Shown: piece by piece, positions 54,066-64,000 of the stretch | Numbering within the stretch: the stretch's first letter is position 1 | Layout: each line of letters begins with the position of its first letter | NCBI RefSeq assembly: GCF_000422845.1 | Contig: NZ_KE383934.1 | Location: 62,001 to 126,000 of the forward strand | Origin: Oceanobacter kriegii DSM 6294 | GTDB lineage: Bacteria > Pseudomonadota > Gammaproteobacteria > Pseudomonadales > Oceanobacteraceae | Direction: 5' to 3' | Length of the DNA: 64,000 bases | Translations under genes and position numbers: made by a program | Notes under the pieces: model-generated | Told to the model about the DNA's origin: nothing | Databases searched by the model: none | Seen by the model: the letters and a program-made list of their open reading frames with translations, nothing else

Positions 54066-55024
54066 TGACTGCTTCACCTTCTTTGCCACCAGCGATCTTT
54101 TTGATGGGGCCAACGGCGTCTGGCAAAACCGCGCTGGCGTTGGAACTGGTCGAAAAACTGCCGTGCGAGATCATCAGCGTGGATTCCGCGCTGGTGTACA
54201 AGGGCATGGACATTGGCACCGCCAAACCCGATGCCGACATGCAGGCCCGGGCGCCGCATCGTTTGATTAATCTGGTTGATCCGGCCGAAAGCTATTCCGC
54301 CGCGACCTTCCGCGAAGATGCCCTGCGCGAAATGGCGGAAATTACCGCCGCTGGTAAGATTCCCCTGTTGGTCGGCGGCACCATGATGTATTTCAAGTTC
54401 CTGCGTGATGGCGCGGCGGACTTGCCACAAGCGGATGAACCGGTGCGCGCAGCACTGCTGGCTGAAGCAGAAAAGCATGGCTGGCCGTGGATGCACGAGC
54501 AACTGGCCAAGGTCGACCCGGAATCCGCCGCCAGATTGAAGCCGATGGATCAGCAGCGCATTCAGCGGGCACTGGAAGTGTATCGGGTGTCTGGCAAGAC
54601 GCTGACGCAATTCTGGGCCGAGCAACAAACGGAACCCTTGCCCTACCATGTTGTCAATTTTGCAGTTTGTCCTTCCGAGCGCGCCGTGCTGCACGAGCGC
54701 ATTGCCTTGCGCTTCCGGCAAATGCTGCAACAGGGATTCCTCGACGAAGTCCGCGACCTTTACCAGCGTGACGACCTGCACACCGGTTTGCCGTCGATTC
54801 GCGCGGTAGGCTATCGTCAGGCGTGGGAGTATCTGGAAGGTCAATACGATTACGACACCATGGTCGAGCGGGGCATTATTGCTACCCGTCAATTGGCCAA
54901 GCGGCAAATCACATGGCTCAGAAGTTGGCCAGATTTGCATTGGTTGGAAACAGATTCACCAGAACTGTGGACGTCCGCCTTGAAAATACTTGAAGCGAAC
55001 GCCATATTTAGCAAGTCGTTATAA
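54065..55024 (+). CDS. miaA: tRNA dimethylallyltransferase
   Basis: A 319-aa enzyme that adds a dimethylallyl group to A37 of tRNAs reading UNN codons. The P-loop is [32 protein letters not shown] and [17 protein letters not shown] are family blocks, as is [14 protein letters not shown]. The ATG overlaps the mutL stop. It is followed by hfq after 77 bp, the classical order. Confidence 0.96.
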   Translation: MTASPSLPPAIFLMGPTASGKTALALELVEKLPCEIISVDSALVYKGMDIGTAKPDADMQARAPHRLINLVDPAESYSAATFREDALREMAEITAAGKIPLLVGGTMMYFKFLRDGAADLPQADEPVRAALLAEAEKHGWPWMHEQLAKVDPESAARLKPMDQQRIQRALEVYRVSGKTLTQFWAEQQTEPLPYHVVNFAVCPSERAVLHERIALRFRQMLQQGFLDEVRDLYQRDDLHTGLPSIRAVGYRQAWEYLEGQYDYDTMVERGIIATRQLAKRQITWLRSWPDLHWLETDSPELWTSALKILEANAIFSKSL

Positions 55025-55101
55025 ATTTACGACGGACTGGGGTAACTTTTTTATTTTTCGCCACCGAATTTGGGGCACCACTCTTTGAGGAGAACATAAC
55101 A

Positions 55102-55353
55102 ATGTCAAAAGGGCACTCTCTACAAGACCCTTATCTGAATCAGCTCAGAAAAGAGCGAATTCCCGTTTCCATCTTTCTGGTAAACGGCATTAAATTGCAG
55201 GGGCAAATCGAATCTTTTGATCAGTTCGTCATTCTGCTGAAGAACACGGTAAGCCAGATGGTTTACAAGCATGCCATCTCCACCGTTGTGCCTTCCCGCA
55301 ACGTGCGTATGGCACCAGTAGAATCGAACGACGAATCCAGCGACGACAACTGA
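55102..55353 (+). CDS. hfq: RNA chaperone Hfq
   Basis: An 83-aa Sm-like protein that forms a hexamer and pairs small RNAs with mRNAs. Sm1 (about 10-50) begins [20 protein letters not shown] and Sm2 holds [12 protein letters not shown]. The C-terminus is short and acidic ([10 protein letters not shown]), as in pseudomonads. GAGGAGAA lies 9 nt upstream of the ATG. Confidence 0.97.
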   Translation: MSKGHSLQDPYLNQLRKERIPVSIFLVNGIKLQGQIESFDQFVILLKNTVSQMVYKHAISTVVPSRNVRMAPVESNDESSDDN

Positions 55354-55377
55354 TTTCAGTTGAGGAGTAGCGACTAG

Positions 55378-56688
55378 TTGTTCTTTGAGCGCCCACAGAG
55401 CGGTGGTGAGACAGCCGTTCTGGTGCACATCGATTTCCCGGAAGGGGCCAACCGAGAAGATTTGGCCGAATTCCGGGAACTTGTGATCTCCGCCGGAGCC
55501 GATCCGGTCGAATTGGTAACCAGCAAGCGGGATGTTCCCGAAGCCAAGTATTTCATTGGCAGTGGCAAGGTCGAGGAAATCCGCGAACTTGTGCAGCTGC
55601 ACGAAGTGCAACTGGTTATCTTCAACCACTCTATTACGCCAAGTCAGGAACGTAACCTCGAGAAAGCACTGCAATGCCGTGTGCTCGACCGAACCGGCCT
55701 GATTCTGGATATCTTTGCCCAGCGGGCACGTACTCACGAAGGTAAATTGCAGGTCGAACTGGCCCAGTTGCAGTTTCAGTCAACCCGACTGATCCGCGGT
55801 TGGACTCACCTTGAGCGTCAGAAAGGTGGTATCGGCATGCGAGGCCCGGGTGAAACCCAGCTGGAGACCGACCGTCGTTTGCTGCGCGAACGGGTCAAGA
55901 ACATCAATGCCCGTTTGATCAAGGTACGCGCCCAGCGTCAGCAAGGCCGTCGTGCCCGTCAGCGTTCATCGACGCCGACCGTCGCCATTGTGGGCTACAC
56001 CAACGCCGGCAAATCGACCTTGTTCAATGCTCTTACCAGCTCCGAGGTGTACGCCGCTAACCAGCTGTTTGCAACCCTCGACCCGACCTTGCGTCGGCTG
56101 CCGGTGGAGCCAATAGGTGAAGTGGTCTTGGCCGACACCGTAGGCTTTATTCGTCACCTGCCGCACAAGTTGGTGGAAGCGTTTCAGGCAACCTTGCAGG
56201 AAGCCGCTGAAGCCGATCTGTTGATGCACGTGGTGGATTGCGCCGCCGCGGAACGCGACGACAATATTCACGAAGTGGACAAAGTGCTGGCTGAAATTGA
56301 AGCCACCGATGTGCCGCAGTTGCGGGTTTACAACAAGATCGATTTGTTGGAACACGGCAAGGCGCGCATTGACCGTGACGAGCATGGCAAGCCGGTTGCT
56401 GTATGGCTGTCGGCGATGCAACGGCAGGGGTTCGACCTGCTGGAGCAAGCCATTGGCGAGCTGATGGGGGACGATGTGATGTCGGAAGACATTGAATTGA
56501 AGCCCAACGATGCCAAGTTACGGGCTATCCTTTATGAATTGGGCGCCATTCGGGAAGAACGCTACGACGATAACGGCAACATGCTGTTGTCCATTCGTTT
56601 GCAGCGTCAGGACTTCCGCAGGGCGTTGGCGCGTGCTGACATTGCTGAAAGCCGGTTTATTCCGCAGCAGCCTGAGCCCTGGCAATAA
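55378..56688 (+). CDS. hflX: Ribosome-associated GTPase HflX
   Basis: A 436-aa GTPase that binds the 50S subunit and splits stalled ribosomes. The N-terminal domain (about 1-190) includes RTHEGKLQVELAQLQFQSTR in part and GGIGMRGPGETQLETDRR. G motifs: GYTNAGKSTLFN, DTVGFIRHLP, NKIDLL. It starts with TTG, giving MFFERPQSGGE; TGAGGAG 10 nt upstream and the family N-terminus support this. It is 24 bp after hfq and is followed by a strong hairpin. Confidence 0.95.
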   Translation: MFFERPQSGGETAVLVHIDFPEGANREDLAEFRELVISAGADPVELVTSKRDVPEAKYFIGSGKVEEIRELVQLHEVQLVIFNHSITPSQERNLEKALQCRVLDRTGLILDIFAQRARTHEGKLQVELAQLQFQSTRLIRGWTHLERQKGGIGMRGPGETQLETDRRLLRERVKNINARLIKVRAQRQQGRRARQRSSTPTVAIVGYTNAGKSTLFNALTSSEVYAANQLFATLDPTLRRLPVEPIGEVVLADTVGFIRHLPHKLVEAFQATLQEAAEADLLMHVVDCAAAERDDNIHEVDKVLAEIEATDVPQLRVYNKIDLLEHGKARIDRDEHGKPVAVWLSAMQRQGFDLLEQAIGELMGDDVMSEDIELKPNDAKLRAILYELGAIREERYDDNGNMLLSIRLQRQDFRRALARADIAESRFIPQQPEPWQ

Positions 56689-56695
56689 GGCTGGT

Positions 56696-56723
56696 ATACA
56701 AAGCCCTTTCGAGGGCTTTGTAT
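56696..56723 (+). terminator. Hairpin with TTCG tetraloop after hflX
   Basis: A perfect 12-bp stem ATACAAAGCCCT/AGGGCTTTGTAT closed by TTCG, a very stable loop, 8 bp after the hflX stop. No T-run follows, so it may protect the mRNA end or attenuate transcription rather than stop it fully. Confidence 0.65.
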
Positions 56724-56852
56724 CGCAATATGGGCTAAAACAGTTATCATTGCGTCACATTTGAACTAGGAACAGCCCGTCTTTAATGGCTTCGGATGAG
56801 TCCGGGCGGGTTACCAAAATTACTAAAAGAAACTTCTCTGACGGAGTTAGAT

Positions 56853-58052
56853 ATGGCCTGGAACGAGCCCGGCGGTAAGGGCAATCCCAACGATCCCTGG
56901 GGTAACAACAACCGCGGCAATAACAATCGCGGCGGTGGTGGTAATCAGCCACCTGATCTGGACGAAGCACTGAAGCAACTGCTCGACAAACTGAACGGCA
57001 TGTTCGGTGGCAAGGGTGGCGGCAACTCTGGCTCAGGTAACGACAACGGTGGTGGCGGTATCGCTGGCATGTTGACGATTGGTGCTGCCATTGTGCTGGT
57101 TCTGGGAGTGTTCAACTCCATCTATACCCTCGATGAAACCGAGCGCGGCGTGGTTCTGCGTTTGGGTGAATACCACGACACCACAGGCCCGGGTCTGAAC
57201 TTCAAGGTGCCACTGGTCGACGAAGTGATTCCGGTAAACACCACCGGTGTTCGTGAAATCGAAGTGAAAGAACGCATGCTGACCGAAGACGAAAACATCG
57301 TCGAGATCGAGCTGAGCGTTCAGTACCGTGTGTCTGATCCGGTGGCCTACGCCCTGCGCGTGGAAGGCCCTGAGCGGACTCTGGTCGCGGCGGCTGAGTC
57401 TGCCCTGCGTCACGAAGTGGGTTCCACTGAAATGGACCAGATTCTGACCGTAGGTCGTAACCTGCTGGCCGATAACGTCCAGCTGCGTCTGCAAAACTAC
57501 CTCGATGTCTACCAGACCGGTATGGTCATCAGTACTGCCAACATCAAGGACGCTCGTCCACCTAGCCAGGTGAAAGACGCCTTTGACGATGTTCAGAAAG
57601 CCAAGCAGGACAAGGACCGTTTCACTAACGAAGCGGAAGCCTACGCCAACTCGGTGGTACCTGAGGCCCGTGGTCGCGCCCAGCGTGAACTGGAAGAAGC
57701 ATCGGCCTATAAAGACCGTGTGATTGCTCGCGCAGAAGGTGAAGCGGCTCGCTTCAACGACCTGCTGGTCGAGTACAAGAAAGCCCCAGACGTCATGCGT
57801 GAGCGTATGTACATCGACGCGGTATCTGCCGTGTACACCCAGACCAACAAGGTGATGGTCGATGTCGACGGTGGCAACAACATGATGTACCTGCCACTGG
57901 ATCAAATCATGAAGAACATGCCAACCACGTCCGGCTCTGCGGATAACGGCCGTCTGACTGACGACGACGTTTCCCGTCTGACCGATCGTGTTCTGGAAGA
58001 AGTTCGCTCTCGTCAAACCAGCTCCACCACAACACGTCGGGAGGGTCGTTAA
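56853..58052 (+). CDS. hflK: FtsH protease modulator HflK
   Basis: A 399-aa SPFH/band-7 protein of the inner membrane. A Gly/Asn-rich cytoplasmic N-terminus (MAWNEPGGKGNPNDPWG, then GGKGGGNSGSG) is followed by one helix (about 70-92) and the band-7 domain (about 93-260). HflK and HflC form a large cage around FtsH. The start at 56853 has ACGGAG upstream; the open frame from 56796 adds residues unlike HflK. The hflC gene follows after 2 bp. Confidence 0.95.
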   Translation: MAWNEPGGKGNPNDPWGNNNRGNNNRGGGGNQPPDLDEALKQLLDKLNGMFGGKGGGNSGSGNDNGGGGIAGMLTIGAAIVLVLGVFNSIYTLDETERGVVLRLGEYHDTTGPGLNFKVPLVDEVIPVNTTGVREIEVKERMLTEDENIVEIELSVQYRVSDPVAYALRVEGPERTLVAAAESALRHEVGSTEMDQILTVGRNLLADNVQLRLQNYLDVYQTGMVISTANIKDARPPSQVKDAFDDVQKAKQDKDRFTNEAEAYANSVVPEARGRAQRELEEASAYKDRVIARAEGEAARFNDLLVEYKKAPDVMRERMYIDAVSAVYTQTNKVMVDVDGGNNMMYLPLDQIMKNMPTTSGSADNGRLTDDDVSRLTDRVLEEVRSRQTSSTTTRREGR

Positions 58053-58054
58053 TC

Positions 58055-58921
58055 ATGAATGCCAAATCTCTAGTCGCGATCGTTCTGGCTGCCATCGTGT
58101 TGGTTGCTGCCAGTGGTCTGTTCGTTGTCAACGAAAAAGAACTGGCGATCAAACTGCAATTGGGTGAAGTCGTGGAAGCGGGCATTGAGCCAGGTTTGCA
58201 CTGGGCGACCCCATTTGTTCAAAACGTGAAAAAGTTCGATGCCCGGGTTCTGACACTGGATGCCACGCCATCCCGTTTCCTGACCTCTGGTAAGAAATAC
58301 GTCATCGTTGATGCCTTCGCCAAGTGGCGCATCAAGGACATCCGTGCCTACTACCGCGCAACGTCCGGTAACCGTATGGAAGCGACCAAGCTGCTGTCCA
58401 ACCTGATGAACAAAGGTCTGCGTGACGAAATCGCTGCCCGTACCATGCACGACGTGGTATCCGGTGAGCGCGATGAACTGATGACCAAGCTGACGGCTCT
58501 GCTGAACGAAGATACCCAGACTGAACTGGGCATCGAAGTGCTGGATGTGCGTGTTAAAGCGATCGACCTGCCAGAAGACCTGAGCCAGTCGGTTTACGAC
58601 CGTATGTCCGCTGAACGTCAGCGTGAAGCCCGTGAGCACCGCTCACAGGGTCGCGAGCTGGCCGAAGGTATTCGTGCTGACGCCGACCGTCAGAAGACCG
58701 TTATCGAAGCAGAAGCCTACCGTGACGCCGAGCGTCTGCGTGGTGAAGGTGATGCGGAAGCCTCTCGCATCTACAACGCGGCCTACTCCCAGGACGCCGA
58801 GTTCTACTCCTTTACCCGTAGCCTGAAGGCCTACACCGAGACCTTCAACCGCAACGATATGATTCTGTTGAAGCCTGACAGCGACTTCTTCCGTTACATG
58901 AAGGACGCTTCTGGTAAATAA
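58055..58921 (+). CDS. hflC: FtsH protease modulator HflC
   Basis: A 288-aa SPFH/band-7 partner of HflK. An N-terminal membrane anchor (about 5-22) precedes the band-7 domain; the later part is a charged coiled coil (SAERQREAREHRSQGRELAE and on). FTRSLKAYTETF and the end DFFRYMKDA are family features. It is translationally close to hflK and followed by a terminator. Confidence 0.95.
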   Translation: MNAKSLVAIVLAAIVLVAASGLFVVNEKELAIKLQLGEVVEAGIEPGLHWATPFVQNVKKFDARVLTLDATPSRFLTSGKKYVIVDAFAKWRIKDIRAYYRATSGNRMEATKLLSNLMNKGLRDEIAARTMHDVVSGERDELMTKLTALLNEDTQTELGIEVLDVRVKAIDLPEDLSQSVYDRMSAERQREAREHRSQGRELAEGIRADADRQKTVIEAEAYRDAERLRGEGDAEASRIYNAAYSQDAEFYSFTRSLKAYTETFNRNDMILLKPDSDFFRYMKDASGK

Positions 58922-58990
58922 CACCAGAAGTTAGTTCGCCGGACACATCCATCATGGAGTTCGGCGGGCTGCTTTGATAGAATCCTGCAA

Positions 58991-59014
58991 CCGGGCCTAT
59001 GGCCCGGTTTTTTT
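58991..59014 (+). terminator. Rho-independent terminator after hflC
   Basis: Stem CCGGGCC/GGCCCGG with loop TAT followed by T7, 69 bp after hflC. Confidence 0.92.
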
Positions 59015-59093
59015 GTGAGAATTCGACGGATTTGGTTAAAAAACGAACACCTTCTGCGTGGTCGTAACCGGGTCCTCATTCGAAGATACAAGT

Positions 59094-59285
59094 ATGACGC
59101 TCTGGCAAGAATTTCTGGTCGCCGTATGTCTGGTGTTCATATTGGAAGGGCTGTTGCCGTTCCTGATTCCGGATCAATGGCGTCATTGGGTGATGTCGTT
59201 GGCACAAGCCAACACCCGCACCATCCGAATGACAGGCCTGTTCAGTATGTTGCTGGGCGTCGGCCTCCTGTATCTCATCCACTGA
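59094..59285 (+). CDS. DUF2065 small membrane protein (YjeT-like)
   Basis: A 63-aa protein with two hydrophobic helices (about 5-22 and 43-61). Family residues are VFILEGLLPFLIPDQW and the small-residue-rich second helix (FSMLLGVGLLYLIH). E. coli YjeT has the same size and position between hflC and purA. Function is not established. The ATG at 59094 is chosen; hisZ starts 13 bp after its stop. Confidence 0.85.
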   Translation: MTLWQEFLVAVCLVFILEGLLPFLIPDQWRHWVMSLAQANTRTIRMTGLFSMLLGVGLLYLIH

Positions 59286-59298
59286 CATGGGCTAAAGA

Positions 59299-61780
<2,482 letters not shown>

Positions 61781-61803
61781 TTCTTAATCAGACAGTAGAG
61801 CCC

Positions 61804-61833
61804 AAAAATGCCGCGCATCGTCGCGGCATTTTT
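61804..61833 (+). terminator. Rho-independent terminator after purA
   Basis: A perfect stem AAAAATGCCGCG/CGCGGCATTTTT with a 6-nt loop, ending in T5, 23 bp after the stop. Confidence 0.92.
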
Positions 61834-62054
61834 GTATCCGCAAATCGCTTTCGGTTGTTGGTGTTTACGCTGTAATCTGTAAAACGCAGTTTGCTGCATG
61901 ATCGTAGTTGTCGCGGCTCTGTTCTAAACAACGGTCTGTAACTCACTGATTTTAAAGGACTGTCACCCTTGTGTCGGGTTGCTGTCGGCTGTTTGTCGTC
62001 ACGACTTTAAAGGGAATCAAATACGCTGATCTCAACAGCAACAAGGAACTCGCA

Positions 62055-62540
62055 ATGATTATTCGCAAATTGAGATTGCAACGAGGTTGGTCGCAGGATG
62101 ATCTGGCGCAGCTCACAGGGTTGAGCGTGCGTACGATTCAGCGAATTGAAAAAGGCCACAAGGCTGGCCTGGACTCATTGAAGGCTTTGGCTGCTGTTTT
62201 TGAGGTAGAACTCACCGATCTGCAACAGGAGCCCGACATGCAAAATTCTTCATCTTTTCCCCATAGTCAGTTCAATGTGACAGCCGAGGAGCGGCTGGCA
62301 TTAGAGCACGTTCGCAGGAAGCGAGGTTTTTATCGCCACGCCATCAGTTATGCCGCAGTTATACCGGTGCTTTGGGGGATTAACCTGTTTTCCTCTGAGC
62401 ATATTTGGGCGATCTGGCCGACTTTTGGGTGGGGGATCGGGCTGCTCTCGCATGCTATGAGGGTTTTTCCTGTGATTCATCTGTTTGGCCCCCAGTGGGA
62501 AAAGCGTGAAGTTGAAAAAATTCTTAACCGAAAGCTCTGA
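62055..62540 (+). CDS. HTH (XRE-type) protein with 2TM domain
   Basis: A 161-aa protein. An N-terminal XRE-type HTH (about 3-58: LRLQRGWSQDDLAQLTGLSV, then RTIQRIEKG) is joined to a C-terminal 2TM domain (about 95-155) with two helices (AISYAAVIPVLWGINLF and a later GWGIGLLSHAMRVF). Such proteins may be membrane-bound regulators; targets are unknown. The ATG at 62055 is chosen because AAGGA lies 7 nt upstream. It stands alone between purA and the pseudouridine synthase. Confidence 0.85.
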   Translation: MIIRKLRLQRGWSQDDLAQLTGLSVRTIQRIEKGHKAGLDSLKALAAVFEVELTDLQQEPDMQNSSSFPHSQFNVTAEERLALEHVRRKRGFYRHAISYAAVIPVLWGINLFSSEHIWAIWPTFGWGIGLLSHAMRVFPVIHLFGPQWEKREVEKILNRKL

Positions 62541-62620
62541 GCACATTCGAACCAAGGAATAGCGCTGGTGCTGGTTTTGATAAAGGCTGCATCAGCCATG
62601 ACGCAATACTGTAGACCCTT

Positions 62621-63346
62621 ATGGCCCAATCCCGTTTTCATCGTCTCGACCGCTTTATTGCTGCCAATACTGAGCACAGCCGCAACGACGTGCGCTTGCT
62701 GCTGGCGCAAAAGCGGGTATTGGTGAGCGGCGAAACCGCGACGGATATCAACCAGCGCATCGGGCCGTTCGACCGGGTGGAGCTGGACGGGCAGGTGCTG
62801 CAAGACAGGCAGCCCGTATACCTTGCACTCTACAAGCCTGCGGGTGTGGTCAGCGCCACCAAAGACCCACACGACAAAACCGTTATCGACGTGCTACGCG
62901 AGCACGGGGTAAGTGATCACCAACTGCAAGACCTGCACATCGTCGGCCGTCTGGATAAACACTCCACCGGTTTGTTATTACTCACCAATGACGGTGAGTG
63001 GTCGCGGGCGCTGATGGCGCCAGATACCAAGGTCAGCAAGGTATATGACGTTGAGCTTGAGAACCCGGTCGAGCCAGAGCAGGTTGCTGGCTACGTACAG
63101 GCTTTTGCCGAGGGCATGTACTTCGAATACGAAGACCAAACGACTCAGCCCGCCAAGCTGGAAATGCTCGACCGTCATCTTGCCCGGGTAACCCTTACCG
63201 AAGGCAAATACCATCAGATCAAACGCATGTTCGGGCGCTTTCGAAACCCTGTAATTGGCCTGCATCGGCTCTCGGTCGGGGAGTATTCGTTATCCGGGTT
63301 GGGGCTTCAGCAGGCCGGGCAGTGGTGCGAGTTGGGGCGGCGCTAA
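62621..63346 (+). CDS. RsuA-family ribosomal small-subunit pseudouridine synthase
   Basis: A 241-aa protein. An S4 RNA-binding domain (about 5-50) is followed by a pseudouridine synthase domain with the catalytic aspartate in GRLDKHSTGLLLLTND. The C-terminal EGKYHQIKRMFGRFRN fits the RsuA branch, which makes pseudouridine 516 in 16S rRNA, better than RluB/E/F. It may be the main RsuA or a paralogue. Start choice: ATG at 62621, no strong ribosome site visible. Confidence 0.85.
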   Translation: MAQSRFHRLDRFIAANTEHSRNDVRLLLAQKRVLVSGETATDINQRIGPFDRVELDGQVLQDRQPVYLALYKPAGVVSATKDPHDKTVIDVLREHGVSDHQLQDLHIVGRLDKHSTGLLLLTNDGEWSRALMAPDTKVSKVYDVELENPVEPEQVAGYVQAFAEGMYFEYEDQTTQPAKLEMLDRHLARVTLTEGKYHQIKRMFGRFRNPVIGLHRLSVGEYSLSGLGLQQAGQWCELGRR

Positions 63347-63456
63347 AGCGCGATCGTCTGAACCGTATCGGCAGTTACCAGCCCTGACAGAGGCTGTCGC
63401 CAATGGCAAAACTTTACTTTCTGTCTGCCAATCGGTAGAACGTTCGTTCTTTCCGG

Positions 63457-63603
63457 GTGCTTTGGTCGGCCATTGTTGGCGACCACAGGCAACCGCATGG
63501 AATCCGGTATCCCATTGTCTGGGTAGTCCGGAGCTGTACTCGCAACTGTACGCCAAACCTGTGTCATCGGTGCGGCAAGCCAGATACATGTCCTGGAAAG
63601 CAC
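63457..63603 (+). ncRNA. Cobalamin (B12) riboswitch
   Basis: The conserved core is present in order: a closing stem GTGCTTT (63457) with AAAGCAC (63597), AATCCGG (63501) with a CCGGAGCTGT segment, the B12-box neighbour CGCAACTGTA (63541), and the late GCAAGCCAGATACATGTCC (63575), which matches the GCCAAG-CAGGAGACCTGCC element loosely. It lies 123 bp upstream of the last gene of the window. Downstream, CGGGCGAGAATACCCG could take part in the expression switch. High B12 would be expected to repress the next gene. Confidence 0.8.
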
Positions 63604-63726
63604 TATTCGGGCGAGAATACCCGTGTAGCCGATGGTTGTTGCGTCTGTTTCTGTATTTGCCGAAGCAGCGGTGTCGCGTCTGCATACGTTTCTGTCCCTG
63701 TATTTTCCTTTGTTGCCAGGGATCGC

Positions 63727-64000
63727 ATGCGTTTTCTACTGCTTTTTGCTCTCTTCGTAAGTTCTTTCAGCTGGTCCGACAGTGATGCGGATTACCTGCT
63801 GGTGATCACTTCGCCACGCAATGCCGAAACCATTGCCGAAGCCGCCCGTCTGTTTCAACAGGCTAACCCTGAACGACAGGATCTGGTGATCAAGGCGCGC
63901 ACCGCCGACCAGATGTGGCGTCAGTCGCAAGCGGAAAACCAACAGTTGCTGGCCCATAGCCGGGCGGTGTTGGGCTTTGGCCTGTACGGTGCCAGCGTCG
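63727..64000 (+). CDS. Secreted protein under B12 control, probably CobN-like, N-terminal part
   Basis: Ninety-one codons before the window ends. A signal peptide (MRFLLLFALFVSSFSWS) is followed by DADYLLVITSPRNAETIAEA and later LVIKARTADQMW and AVLGFGLYGAS. I cannot assign it safely. The Rossmann-like start and the upstream cobalamin riboswitch are compatible with a CobN-type cobaltochelatase-like protein that carries a signal peptide. A periplasmic B12-uptake component is the alternative. The rest of the gene lies outside the window. Confidence 0.5.
   Translation, partial: MRFLLLFALFVSSFSWSDSDADYLLVITSPRNAETIAEAARLFQQANPERQDLVIKARTADQMWRQSQAENQQLLAHSRAVLGFGLYGASV

Noticed and set aside
57033-58016. 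327-aa open frame antisense to hflK
   Set aside because: A shadow of a well-conserved band-7 gene with no recognisable motif.
63255-63785. 176-aa open frame covering the riboswitch region
   Set aside because: It overlaps the end of the pseudouridine synthase and the riboswitch core, is Ser/Arg/Cys-rich and has no family likeness.

Overview
The window is about 64 kb of a Gram-negative bacterial chromosome. It most resembles a marine gammaproteobacterium near the Pseudomonadales/Oceanospirillales. The main evidence is gene order: serB-fimX, psd, a rhodanese, an HDOD protein, motA-motB, rsgA, orn, then queG-nnrD-tsaE-amiB-mutL-miaA-hfq-hflX-hflK-hflC-DUF2065-hisZ-purA. From memory this is the same backbone as in Pseudomonas aeruginosa, with blocks of other genes inserted. 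A glucosylglycerol-phosphate synthase/phosphatase fusion (compatible solute) fits a saline habitat.

Layout. 1-2375: end of serB and a FimX-type c-di-GMP receptor. 2.6-5.3 kb: EF-P with its two modification enzymes EpmB and EpmA. 5.5-8.9 kb: a DUF3500 lipoprotein, a HupE/UreJ membrane protein and a small exported protein. 9.0-11.4 kb: a Tat-exported alpha/beta hydrolase divergent from an AraC-type regulator. 11.5-19.7 kb: psd, rhodanese, HDOD protein, flagellar stator motAB, rsgA, a small membrane protein and orn. 19.8-47.2 kb: a block interrupting the orn-queG linkage. It holds the GgpPS-like fusion, two paralogous MFS transporters, a basic amino acid ABC importer, an OmpV/MipA porin-like protein, arginine succinyltransferase pathway genes astB/astD/astA with an M20 hydrolase, a class III aminotransferase with an Lrp regulator, a codB-pucR-codA cytosine operon, an SDR, a RecQ-family helicase and a REP-associated tyrosine transposase flanked by its REP pairs. 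47.2-61.8 kb: the conserved queG-to-purA housekeeping cluster. 61.8-64 kb: an HTH/2TM protein, an RsuA-family pseudouridine synthase, a cobalamin riboswitch and the start of a secreted, probably CobN-like protein cut by the window end.

The genes suggest a cell that imports and degrades arginine-type amino acids (ABC importer plus Ast enzymes), salvages cytosine, makes an osmolyte, swims and probably uses type IV pili. The most unusual signal is a roughly 270-bp repeat present three times (17186-17463, 27813-28079 inverted, 43952-44218). Its paired arms differ in sequence between copies yet remain complementary, so base pairing looks conserved rather than primary sequence. No CRISPR array, rRNA or tRNA gene was seen.
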